Shown here in pieces: positions 33,377-40,856 of a DNA stretch of 64,000 bases. Below the pieces are notes generated by a model. That model had not been told where the DNA came from. It saw nothing but the letters and a program-made list of their open reading frames with translations, and made no database searches. This DNA is from Candidatus Methylomirabilota bacterium. Lineage in GTDB: Bacteria; Methylomirabilota; Methylomirabilia; Methylomirabilales; Methylomirabilaceae. Within the stretch, counting starts at the first letter, position 1. The number at the start of each line of letters is the position of its first letter. Location of the stretch: positions 26,297 through 90,296 of the forward strand of contig JAGWQH010000055.1 of NCBI GenBank assembly GCA_028870115.1, read 5' to 3'. The position numbers and the translations under genes are program-made.

Positions 33377-34438
33377 ATGCTGAAATGTCTGCAACGATGG
33401 TATGCGCTGGGGATCTTGAGCTGCATCTTGGCATCCTTCAGCCTACTGAGTGTGCGCGCCTCCGCCCAGGAAGGCGCCAAGTCAGTTGCTGTCTGCGCCA
33501 CCGTGCCGGACCTGGGGAGCCTTGCCCGCGAGGTGGGAGGGGACCAGGTTTCGGTCACGGTGTTCGCCAAGGGAACGGAAGACGCGCATTTCATCGAGGC
33601 CAAGCCCAGCTTCATCAAGGCGCTGAGCCAGTGCGATCTCTATATCCAGATGGGAATGGATCTGGAGATCGGTTGGGCCCCGGTCCTCCTGCAGAACGCC
33701 AGGAACGCAGCGGTCCTGCCGGGCGGTCGCGGCTATCTCGACGCCTCCAGAGTCATTGCCCCGCTCGAGGTCCCCATCGGACCAGTAGATCGCTCCATGG
33801 GCGACATCCATCCTCTCGGCAACCCTCACTATCTATCGGATCCTGTGAATGGCCTGAAGGTAGCCCGGCTGATCCGCGACGCGCTCGTAGCGCTGCGACC
33901 GGAGCGCAAGCCCTACTTCGACGATCGTTTCATCGCTTTCCACCTGAGACTGGGCACAGCGCTGGCGGGCGAACGGCTTGCCAGGAAGTACGACGTTGAA
34001 AAGCTCGCCCTGCTCTATCAACACGGCAAGCTGCCGGCTTTCCTGAAGGGGCAAAGGGAGGAGGCCCTGCTGAGGGGATGGCTGGGCAGGATGCTGCCGT
34101 ACTTCGGCACCAAGGTCGTCGCCGATCATAATTTGTGGCCCTACTTCGCTCGCCGATTTGGGATCGCGGTGATCGGGTTCATGGAGCCGAAGCCGGGAAT
34201 TCCCCCAACGACCAGACATCTGAGCGAACTGGTAGAGCAGATGCGAGCGGAGGGGATACACGTTATCCTCTCGGCTTCATATTACGACCCTCGACATGCG
34301 CGGTTCCTCGCACAACAGACCGGCGCCAGGATCGTGAACCTGGCCCACCAGGTAGGGGCACGGGCCGGCACCGATGACTACGTTGCGATGATTGATTATA
34401 ATGTCAGAGAGCTGACCACGGCGTTAGGAGGCTCATAG
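33377..34438 (+). CDS. Metal (zinc/manganese) ABC transporter substrate-binding protein
   Basis: A 353-aa periplasmic protein with a signal peptide (ILSCILASFSLLSVRASA), then the cluster A-I fold: VAVCATVPDLGSLAREVGGDQVSVTVFAKGTEDAHFIEAKPSFIKAL with the first metal-binding histidine. The second histidine is in GDIHPLGNPHYLSDP, and GTDDYVAMIDYNV supplies the C-terminal acidic ligand. The long histidine-rich loop of classical ZnuA is absent, so zinc or manganese cannot be separated. It binds metal for the ATPase and permease encoded next. Confidence 0.9.
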   Translation: MLKCLQRWYALGILSCILASFSLLSVRASAQEGAKSVAVCATVPDLGSLAREVGGDQVSVTVFAKGTEDAHFIEAKPSFIKALSQCDLYIQMGMDLEIGWAPVLLQNARNAAVLPGGRGYLDASRVIAPLEVPIGPVDRSMGDIHPLGNPHYLSDPVNGLKVARLIRDALVALRPERKPYFDDRFIAFHLRLGTALAGERLARKYDVEKLALLYQHGKLPAFLKGQREEALLRGWLGRMLPYFGTKVVADHNLWPYFARRFGIAVIGFMEPKPGIPPTTRHLSELVEQMRAEGIHVILSASYYDPRHARFLAQQTGARIVNLAHQVGARAGTDDYVAMIDYNVRELTTALGGS

Positions 34439-34483
34439 GGATGGTCCTTACTGGTCTACGGGTACCGCCGGCACTGGAGGAAT

Positions 34484-35257
34484 ATGGAACACGTTGATGT
34501 CGTCCTGCAAGCGACAGGGCTGACGGTCGGCTACGCGCGTCGGACTGTACTCGAAGACGTTGCCCTTGAGTGTCGAAAGGGGGAGTTCTGGTTCTTCATC
34601 GGGCCGAACGGTTCCGGAAAGACCACGCTGATTCGCGCCATGCTGGGGATCCTGCGCCCCAAGGCCGGTCGATTATGGCTTCACCCCAACCTGGCGCGTC
34701 GGGAGGGGATCGGTTTTGTCCCGCAGCGATGCGATCTGAACCCGGCCCTCCCCACTACGGTTCGGGAATTTGTCATACTGGGGCTCGTGGGCACTCGACT
34801 CGGCACAAAAAAAGAGGAAATGGAGCGCCTCGAGTGGGCGCTCTACAAGGTCGGTCTGGAGGGGATGGCGCGACGCAGCTACTGGTCCCTTTCTGGCGGG
34901 CAACGACAACGAGCGCTGGTGGCTCGAGCCCTCGTGCGGCGACCCGATCTGCTGATCCTCGACGAACCGACCAACGGCCTTGACCTCTCGACGGAAGACG
35001 CGTTCCTGCGATTGCTCGCCGACCTGAACCGGCAGGAGCATCTGACCCTCTTCTTCGTCACCCACGATATCGCCATCGCCGCCCGATATGCCACGCACCT
35101 GGCTCTCTTCCGTTCGGGCAGTATCGAGACCGGACCGCGTGAGCAACTGCTCAACCGGGACGTCCTGAAACGGGTGTACGGGGTGGGCGTGGAGGTCACG
35201 CGCGATCCATCGGGCACTGTCGCGGTCCAGGTCTACCCTCCGGGGGCACATCCGTGA
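34484..35257 (+). CDS. Metal ABC transporter ATP-binding protein
   Basis: A 257-aa ABC ATPase of the zinc/manganese family. Walker A is GPNGSGKTTLIRAM (about residues 44-57), the Q-loop is in GFVPQRCDLNPALPTTVREFV, the signature is YWSLSGGQRQRALVARAL, and Walker B is LLILDEPTNGLD with the switch histidine in FFVTHDIAIAA. It powers metal import with the neighbouring permease, overlapping it by 4 bp (the permease starts GTGATTGGG). Confidence 0.95.
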   Translation: MEHVDVVLQATGLTVGYARRTVLEDVALECRKGEFWFFIGPNGSGKTTLIRAMLGILRPKAGRLWLHPNLARREGIGFVPQRCDLNPALPTTVREFVILGLVGTRLGTKKEEMERLEWALYKVGLEGMARRSYWSLSGGQRQRALVARALVRRPDLLILDEPTNGLDLSTEDAFLRLLADLNRQEHLTLFFVTHDIAIAARYATHLALFRSGSIETGPREQLLNRDVLKRVYGVGVEVTRDPSGTVAVQVYPPGAHP

Positions 35258-36120
35258 TTGGGGAGTTCCTCTCATCGTGGCCCTTGTTTCAGAACACGTA
35301 TCTCGTCGGTTGGTCGATCGCCCTGTTGCTTTCGTTGGTGGGGGTGCTGGCGGTGGCCCGCGACCAGATCTTCGTCGGCGCGGCCATGTCGCAGGCCTCA
35401 ACGCTCGGTATCGCCTTGGCGATGTGGATCGGGGCATGGATCGCTCCCGCCACGCTCCCCTGGTTTCACTCGGACGAATTCCTGTCCGCCATGGCCGTAG
35501 CGTTCTCCCTGGTCGCCGCGCTCATCACAGGGGGCTGGGCGGAAGCGGATCGGGAAAGCCACGAGGCGATCACGGGTTGGGTATTTCTGCTGTCGGCCAG
35601 CCTCTCTATTCTCATCGTCTCCCGCAGCCCGCACGGTCTGGAGGAGATTCACCGGCTGCTCTCCTCGAGCATCATCGGCGCGACCCGCGCGGACGTCTGG
35701 GGCTTCAGCGCGCTCGCCGCCATGACCGCTCTTTTCCTCGCGGCCACCCATCGGCGCACCCTGCTCTTCCTCATGGACCCCGCTATGGCGGCCGCGGTAG
35801 GGATGCATACCAGCCGGTGGGCCGCGATCATCTCCACGTTACTTGGTCTCGCCGTAGGGTTATCCATCCGATCCGCCGGGATGTTGTATACGTTTGGGTG
35901 CCTGGTACTCCCCGCCCTCGTCGCGAAGAACGTCTGCCGAGAGGTTGGCCCGATGTTCCTGGTGGCCCCTGTTGTTGCCGTCCTGACGGGCGCGATCGCG
36001 TTCGTGCTCGCGAACCATTACGATTATCCCCCGGCGCAAATGACGGTTGCGCTGCTGAGCCTGCTGCTCACAATCGCGTGGCTCTTCCGACGGCTGCGTC
36101 AGGTAAACGGGATGTTCTGA
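35254..36120 (+). CDS. Metal ABC transporter permease
   Basis: A 288-aa inner-membrane permease of the ABC-3 (ZnuB/MntB) family with about eight hydrophobic segments. Conserved stretches include LLLSLVGVLAVARDQIFVGAAMSQASTLGIALAMWIG, LLSSSIIGATRADVW and SAGMLYTFGCLVLPALVAKNVCREVG. It partners with the ATPase and binding protein just upstream. The family imports zinc or manganese. The start overlaps the ATPase gene. Confidence 0.93.
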   Translation: MIGEFLSSWPLFQNTYLVGWSIALLLSLVGVLAVARDQIFVGAAMSQASTLGIALAMWIGAWIAPATLPWFHSDEFLSAMAVAFSLVAALITGGWAEADRESHEAITGWVFLLSASLSILIVSRSPHGLEEIHRLLSSSIIGATRADVWGFSALAAMTALFLAATHRRTLLFLMDPAMAAAVGMHTSRWAAIISTLLGLAVGLSIRSAGMLYTFGCLVLPALVAKNVCREVGPMFLVAPVVAVLTGAIAFVLANHYDYPPAQMTVALLSLLLTIAWLFRRLRQVNGMF

Positions 36121-36158
36121 GCGCGATTACAAAATCGTTGTTCGCCCAGGGAGAACTT

Positions 36159-36175
36159 TAGACTACAATAGTCTA
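36159..36175. promoter_or_regulatory. Inverted repeat over a TACAAT -10 box upstream of the peroxiredoxin gene
   Basis: TAGACTA-CAA-TAGTCTA is a perfect 7-3-7 repeat. It contains TACAAT (36164-36169), five of six matches to a -10 box. The -35 is weak. A repressor site covering the promoter is plausible, in front of a peroxide-reducing enzyme. Confidence 0.4.
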
Positions 36176-36205
36176 TAGGTCCCGTCGTACGTCGCAACAA
36201 TGGAA

Positions 36206-36267
36206 GTCATTACCGCGAAAGCGGGAATCCAGAAAGGCACTGGATTCCGGGTCAAGCCCGGAATGAC
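36206..36267. repeat. Interspersed repeat, family C, copy 2
   Basis: GTCATTACCGCGAAAGCGGG followed by the GGATTCCGGGTCAAGCCCGG hairpin and ending GAATGAC. It lies in the leader of the peroxiredoxin gene. Confidence 0.85.
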
Positions 36268-36399
36268 AAACTGCCTGAGACGTATGTCGCCATGTATAGA
36301 ACCAGCATCTCTGAGTGTACGACAGTTGGGCTGATTGGAACGAGAAGCGCAAGGCTCGATACTGACAACTCCATCAACCAAGCATCAAAGGAGGTTACG

Positions 36400-37008
36400 A
36401 TGGTCAAGATCGGATCAAAGGCGCCGGATTTCACCGCCAATACTACCAAGGGTCCCATTACCCTCTCGCAGTTCCGCGGCAAGTGGGTCCTGCTCTTCGC
36501 CCACCCCGCCGACTTTACGCCGGTCTGTACGACGGAGTTCATCCAGTTCGCCAAGCGATACAAGGAGTTCAAAGACCTGAACTGCGAGGTAATCGGTCTG
36601 AGCGTAGACAGTATCTACTCACACATCGAGTGGCTCCGCCATATGGAGGAGAGCGCCAAGGTCAAGATCGATTTTCCAGTGGTCGCCGACCCCGAGAAGA
36701 AGGTGGCCAACGACTACGATCTGATCAACCCCGAGGTCGGCCTCACCGTCCGCGGCGTCTTCTTCATCGATCCCGAGGGGTTCGTCCGTTTCGCCATGTA
36801 CTATCCGATCCCGTTCGGGCGAAACATCGACGAGATCTTACGGAGCCTGAAGGCGCTGCAAACCGTGGACAAGTACGGGGTCGCCTGCCCGGTCGACTGG
36901 CAGCCAGGCCAGGATGTGATCGTGCCGCCGCCGCAGACGATCGACGAGGCCGACAAGCGCGCCAAGGCGGGCGCCGATCGCTGGTACATAACGCGGAAAA
37001 AGCTCTAG
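36400..37008 (+). CDS. Peroxiredoxin (Prx6/1-Cys-like)
   Basis: A 202-aa thiol peroxidase. The catalytic cysteine is in HPADFTPVCTTEF (PxxxTxxC motif, about residue 44). IGLSVDSIYSHIEWLRHMEE and RGVFFIDPEGFVRFAMYYPIPFGRNIDEILR are typical. The extended C-terminal domain (CPVDWQPGQDVIVPPPQTIDEADKRAKAG) points to the Prx6 subgroup. The ATG at 36400 follows AAAGGAGG. It detoxifies hydrogen or organic peroxides in the cytoplasm and is next to a DoxX-type gene. Confidence 0.95.
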   Translation: MVKIGSKAPDFTANTTKGPITLSQFRGKWVLLFAHPADFTPVCTTEFIQFAKRYKEFKDLNCEVIGLSVDSIYSHIEWLRHMEESAKVKIDFPVVADPEKKVANDYDLINPEVGLTVRGVFFIDPEGFVRFAMYYPIPFGRNIDEILRSLKALQTVDKYGVACPVDWQPGQDVIVPPPQTIDEADKRAKAGADRWYITRKKL

Positions 37009-37015
37009 CGGCATT

Positions 37016-37093
37016 CCGTTCGTGGTGAGCTGGTCGAACCATGAACGGAACCAGTCAAAATACCTCACCCTTCGACAGGCTCAGGGTGAACGG
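37016..37093. repeat. Interspersed repeat, family D (GTTCGTGGTGAGC / TTCGACAGGCTCAGGG)
   Basis: Two blocks, CCGTTCGTGGTGAGCTGGTC and CCCTTCGACAGGCTCAGGG, each part of a hairpin-forming unit. The same pair forms the interior of the MITE-like element at 53701-53837. Confidence 0.8.
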
Positions 37094-37158
37094 TGAATGT
37101 AAAGAAGCAGTAGACCCGTTACGCTGGCTATTCCCCAATCATAGTCGAGGACAGGCCG

Positions 37159-37401
37159 ATGCAGCGCATTGTGGTTCGCGCGCTTACGTGTAGCGCGGAT
37201 ATCATCACCTACGTAAAGGGCGTCCTCCGAATGCATGCCGAGGAGCTTCAGCCTGCCGAGCGCGTAGAGTTCGCGTTTGACGCCAACCGATTCCCGTTTG
37301 CGATTGCGATCTTCGAATCGTTGCTGGCTGGCGTCGGCCTGAAACTCCTCTCAACACGCGAAGAGGATGGCATCCGAATTCTTGAGGCCGAGAAGCTATA
37401 G
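37159..37401 (+). CDS. Small hypothetical protein
   Basis: An 80-aa protein beginning MQRIVVRALTCSADIITYVKGVLRMHAEEL, then RVEFAFDANRFPFAIAIFESLLAGVGLKLLSTREEDGIRILEAEKL. It is a short alpha/beta sequence with no family I can name. It lies between the peroxiredoxin and DoxX genes with 24 bp to the latter, so it may share their transcript. Coding is supported by the even amino-acid composition and the spacing. Confidence 0.55.
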   Translation: MQRIVVRALTCSADIITYVKGVLRMHAEELQPAERVEFAFDANRFPFAIAIFESLLAGVGLKLLSTREEDGIRILEAEKL

Positions 37402-37425
37402 CGTGGGAACTCATAGGGAGTATCG

Positions 37426-37908
37426 GTGACCAAGCCGAGAGGTAACTGGCAGACAGAAACGAAGCTCTGGCAGGTCGCGATCTTGCGCATCTTTTTTGGC
37501 TACTACTTTTTTCAAGATGGCCTCGGAAAGTTGACCGGCAGCTTTACCGGTCCGGGCATGTTGGAGAAGTGGCTTACGACCAAGGCCACGGGGGCGTTCA
37601 GTTGGTATAAGCCGTTTCTGACCGGTGTAGTTATTCCCTATCATCAGCTCTTCGCCGGGTTAATCGCTTGGGGGATGATTCTGGCCGGCTTGGCGCTCCT
37701 GTTTGGGCTCTTGACACGTCCGGCTGCGCTAGCAGGAATCTTTATGACGCTCAATTTCTATCTGGCCAAGGGGGGCGGCTCACCGGCTACCACCTCAGAT
37801 CAGGCGTTTATGGCCGGTCTGCTGGTGGTCTTTCTTACGCGGGCCGGTCGCTCGTTCGGGCTCGATTGCTGGTTGGCTCGACGCTATCCAGGCTCGCCGC
37901 TCTGGTAG
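37426..37908 (+). CDS. DoxX family membrane protein
   Basis: A 160-aa inner-membrane protein from a GTG start. It has four hydrophobic segments and the family motif ILRIFFGYYFFQDGLGKLTG near the N-terminus, then IAWGMILAGLALLFGLLTRPAALAGIFMTLNFYLAKG. DoxX-type proteins are quinol-oxidase-subunit or redox-related membrane proteins whose role varies. It follows the peroxiredoxin in the same direction, a pairing consistent with oxidative-stress handling. Confidence 0.88.
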   Translation: MTKPRGNWQTETKLWQVAILRIFFGYYFFQDGLGKLTGSFTGPGMLEKWLTTKATGAFSWYKPFLTGVVIPYHQLFAGLIAWGMILAGLALLFGLLTRPAALAGIFMTLNFYLAKGGGSPATTSDQAFMAGLLVVFLTRAGRSFGLDCWLARRYPGSPLW

Positions 37909-37942
37909 GTCACCGGAGAGAAGCCTTCAGCATAAACCGCGC

Positions 37943-39301
37943 ATGACCTATTCCCAAGCGATTGCCTATCTCTATGGGCTCCAGCGTTACGGCGTGAAGC
38001 TGGGTCTTGAGAATATCCACCGGCTTCTTGGGGCGGTTGGAGATCCGCACCGTCGGTTTCCATCCATTCTGGTCGGCGGGACCAACGGCAAAGGGTCTAC
38101 TGCCGCCTTTCTCTCGTCGATCCTGAAGGCTGCCGGCTACCGGGTCGGGCTCTATACATCTCCGCATCTGCTGGAGTTTACGGAGCGGATCCAGGTAGAC
38201 GGGCAGGCCATTTCGGAGGCGGATGTCGCCGCCCTCATCTCTGAACTCCGTCCTGTCATCGCCAATCTCTTCCCGACACCAGACACGCCAAATCCCCCCG
38301 TGCCCCCCTCTTATAAAGGGGGGGTGGGGGGATTTCGTATTTCCCACCCTACCTTCTTCGAGACCACGACCGCCCTCGCCTTCCTCCACTTCGTTCGCAG
38401 TAAGGTGGACTATGCGGTTGTGGAAGTAGGGATGGGAGGCCGGTTTGATGCGACTAACGTTCTCAACGCTCAAGTGGCGATGATCACCAACATCGCCTTG
38501 GAGCATGAGGAGTATCTGGGAAGGACACTGAGAGCAATCGCCGCAGAGAAGGCAGGGATTATCAAGGAGGCAACGCATGTCGTTACTGCCGTTGATGCCC
38601 CGGAGGCTCTGGCGGTCATTGCCGATACATGTGGAAAACGCGGCGTGACCCTTTTGGATGTCCGGAGCGCATACGACTGGCGGGTTCACCGATCAGATCT
38701 CTTCGGTCAGCGATTCAGCGTGGGGGAAAAGGGGCAGCCTCCAGGAACCTTCGATATCCCCCTGCTCGGCCGGCATCAGGTGGTCAATGCGGTCACGGCG
38801 CTCGCGGCATCCCGACTCCTCCAGACCGACGGCGCCGCCATTTCAGAGAGTTCAATCCGCAAAGGGTTACGCCGGACACAATGGCCTGGCCGTCTCCAGC
38901 TTTTTCCCGGCCGGCCCCTTGTCATCCTGGATGGCGCGCACAACCCGGCGGGTGCGATCGCATTACATGCGTTCCTGGAAGAGCAACGGTTTACCGGTCG
39001 CGTGACGCTGGTATTCGGCGTACTTCAGGATAAGAACTGGATCGCGATGCTGCAAGCGTTGGCGCCACTGGCAAAGCGGGTCATCCTCACGCGTCCGGAG
39101 AGCGAGCGCGCTGCCGATCCGCGCCATCTGCAGGAGGCCGAACGTCTCTGTCCAAAGATCGAGATTATGGAAGATGTGGCCGAGGCGATCGTCCTGGCCA
39201 AGACGGTGACCGATCCGGAGGACACCGTTGTTGTCACAGGATCGCTCTTCGTCATCTCGGCGGCCCTGCGCGCGCTCGGGAGGCAGGAGATGCGAACGTG
39301 A
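37943..39301 (+). CDS. folC: Bifunctional folylpolyglutamate / dihydrofolate synthase
   Basis: A 452-aa Mur-ligase-like enzyme that adds glutamate to dihydropteroate and folates. It shows IHRLLGAVGDPHRRFPSILVGGTNGKGSTAAFLSSILKAAGYRVGLYTSPHL (ATP loop), VGMGGRFDATNVL, TNIALEHEEYLG, and the C-terminal LDGAHNPAGA. Residues about 117-131 (PPVPPSYKGGVGGF) are coded by a 46-bp hairpin repeat inserted in frame between the conserved N-terminal blocks and FFETTTALAFLHF. The insertion sits in a surface loop and seems tolerated. Confidence 0.95.
   Translation: MTYSQAIAYLYGLQRYGVKLGLENIHRLLGAVGDPHRRFPSILVGGTNGKGSTAAFLSSILKAAGYRVGLYTSPHLLEFTERIQVDGQAISEADVAALISELRPVIANLFPTPDTPNPPVPPSYKGGVGGFRISHPTFFETTTALAFLHFVRSKVDYAVVEVGMGGRFDATNVLNAQVAMITNIALEHEEYLGRTLRAIAAEKAGIIKEATHVVTAVDAPEALAVIADTCGKRGVTLLDVRSAYDWRVHRSDLFGQRFSVGEKGQPPGTFDIPLLGRHQVVNAVTALAASRLLQTDGAAISESSIRKGLRRTQWPGRLQLFPGRPLVILDGAHNPAGAIALHAFLEEQRFTGRVTLVFGVLQDKNWIAMLQALAPLAKRVILTRPESERAADPRHLQEAERLCPKIEIMEDVAEAIVLAKTVTDPEDTVVVTGSLFVISAALRALGRQEMRT
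38290..38335. repeat. Family E hairpin repeat inserted in frame within folC
   Basis: A 46-bp element with perfect 10-bp inverted ends AAATCCCCCC / GGGGGGATTT. A relative with AAACCCCCC / GGGGGGTTT ends lies at 54568-54613. Confidence 0.9.
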
Positions 39302-39463
39302 GGCACCACCCCGTCATTGCGAGCGTAGCGAAGCAATCTCGTCCTTGGGTCTGCGCAATCGATTTTGCAGCCATTTAAAGGTGTGGTAGCATCGCCATAA
39401 ACAGACCTGTGATCCACGCTCCAGACAGGGTGCAGTTCGGGGTTCAAGGATGAGCGTCCACAA

Positions 39464-40852
39464 ATGAACGATCTCTGCACGGTGATATTGGCTGCGGGCC
39501 AAGGGACCAGGATGCGCTCGAAGCTCCCGAAGGTGCTGCATCCGGTGGCCGGTCTGCCGATGATCGCCTATGTGATTGAAGCGTGCCGCCCCCATCAGGC
39601 GAAACGAACCCTGGTGATCACCGGTCACCAGGCCGATAGAGTGAGAGAGGCACTGGCGGGCGAGGCCCTCGAATTCGTCTGCCAACCGGAACAGCACGGC
39701 ACGGCGCACGCCCTGCTGCAAGCCCGGGAAGCCCTCGCCGGCTTCGATGGTGATCTTCTGGTCGTGTCCGGGGACACACCTCTTCTTACCTCACCGACCC
39801 TCGACGATCTCTTGCGGTCGCACCGCAAGACCGGCGCGCGCGCTACCGTCCTCACGGCTGAACTGCCTGATCCGACCGGCTATGGGCGGGTGGTTCGATC
39901 CGCAGCCGGCGACCTCCTGCGGATCGTTGAGGAACCGGAGGCCACGCCGCAGGAGCGGCAACTCCGCGAAATCAACGCCGGGGTCTATTGCTTTGCCGCG
40001 CAGGCGCTCTTCGAGGCCCTCCGCGCGATTCGTCCTTCTGCCGTCAAGGGCGAACTGTATCTCCCGGATGCCATCGCGCTGCTACGGGATCGCGACGGGG
40101 GCGTGCAGGCGTGCCGGGTGCTCGACCCCGATGAGGTACGAGGGGTCAACACCCGTGCCGAACTGGCTGAGGTCCATCGCCTTCTCTGGCGAAAGACCGC
40201 CATGCGGCTGCTCGTTGAAGGGGTCACGCTCCTTGACCCCGAGCGCGCATACATCGGACCGCTGGTCAGGATCGGTCCCGATTCGATCCTCTACCCGAAC
40301 GTCACCCTCGAAGGACAGACTGTGATCGGAGAAGGGACAACGATCTACTCAGGTTGCCGGATCCGCCATTCGACAATCGGCGATGATACCGTGATCCTGG
40401 ATGGGTGCATTATCCAGGAGAGTCAGATCGGAGACGGGTGCCAGGTCGGACCCTACGCGCACCTGAGACCCCAGGCCCAACTCCGGCAACACGCCAAGGT
40501 CGGAAATTTCGTGGAGGTCAAGAAGTCGGTCGTCGGCGAAGGGTCCAAGGTTCCGCACTTAAGCTACATCGGCGACACCACCGTTGGGGAGCGGGTCAAC
40601 GTCGGCGCCGGAACGATTACCTGTAACTATGACGGCTTTACCAAGCACCAGACGGTGATTGAAGACGACGTATTTGTAGGCAGCGACGTGATCCTCGTGG
40701 CGCCGGTCTCGGTGGGCCGGGGTGCCATCATCGCCGCCGGATCGACCATCACCGAGGACGTGCCGCCTGATGCGCTGGCATTCGGTCGAGCACGGCAGGT
40801 CAATAAGAGCGGCTCTGCCGTGGCATTTCGATCCAAACACCGGAAGGGGTAA
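39464..40852 (+). CDS. glmU: Bifunctional N-acetylglucosamine-1-phosphate uridyltransferase / glucosamine-1-phosphate acetyltransferase
   Basis: A 462-aa cytoplasmic enzyme making UDP-GlcNAc for peptidoglycan and lipopolysaccharide. The N-terminal pyrophosphorylase domain opens LAAGQGTRMRSKLPKVLHPVAG. The C-terminal half is a left-handed beta-helix with hexapeptide repeats (IGEGTTIYSGCRIRHSTIGDDTVI) and the acetyltransferase region VGAGTITCNYDGFTKHQTVIEDDVFVGSD. Length is standard. glmS follows 4 bp later, so both steps of the hexosamine pathway are co-transcribed. Confidence 0.97.
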   Translation: MNDLCTVILAAGQGTRMRSKLPKVLHPVAGLPMIAYVIEACRPHQAKRTLVITGHQADRVREALAGEALEFVCQPEQHGTAHALLQAREALAGFDGDLLVVSGDTPLLTSPTLDDLLRSHRKTGARATVLTAELPDPTGYGRVVRSAAGDLLRIVEEPEATPQERQLREINAGVYCFAAQALFEALRAIRPSAVKGELYLPDAIALLRDRDGGVQACRVLDPDEVRGVNTRAELAEVHRLLWRKTAMRLLVEGVTLLDPERAYIGPLVRIGPDSILYPNVTLEGQTVIGEGTTIYSGCRIRHSTIGDDTVILDGCIIQESQIGDGCQVGPYAHLRPQAQLRQHAKVGNFVEVKKSVVGEGSKVPHLSYIGDTTVGERVNVGAGTITCNYDGFTKHQTVIEDDVFVGSDVILVAPVSVGRGAIIAAGSTITEDVPPDALAFGRARQVNKSGSAVAFRSKHRKG

Positions 40853-40856
40853 AGCA

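Noticed and set aside
35277..36161. 294-aa alternative frame over the metal permease
   Set aside because: Same strand, other frame; composition is arginine/glycine-rich and lacks the hydrophobic segments expected for the permease.
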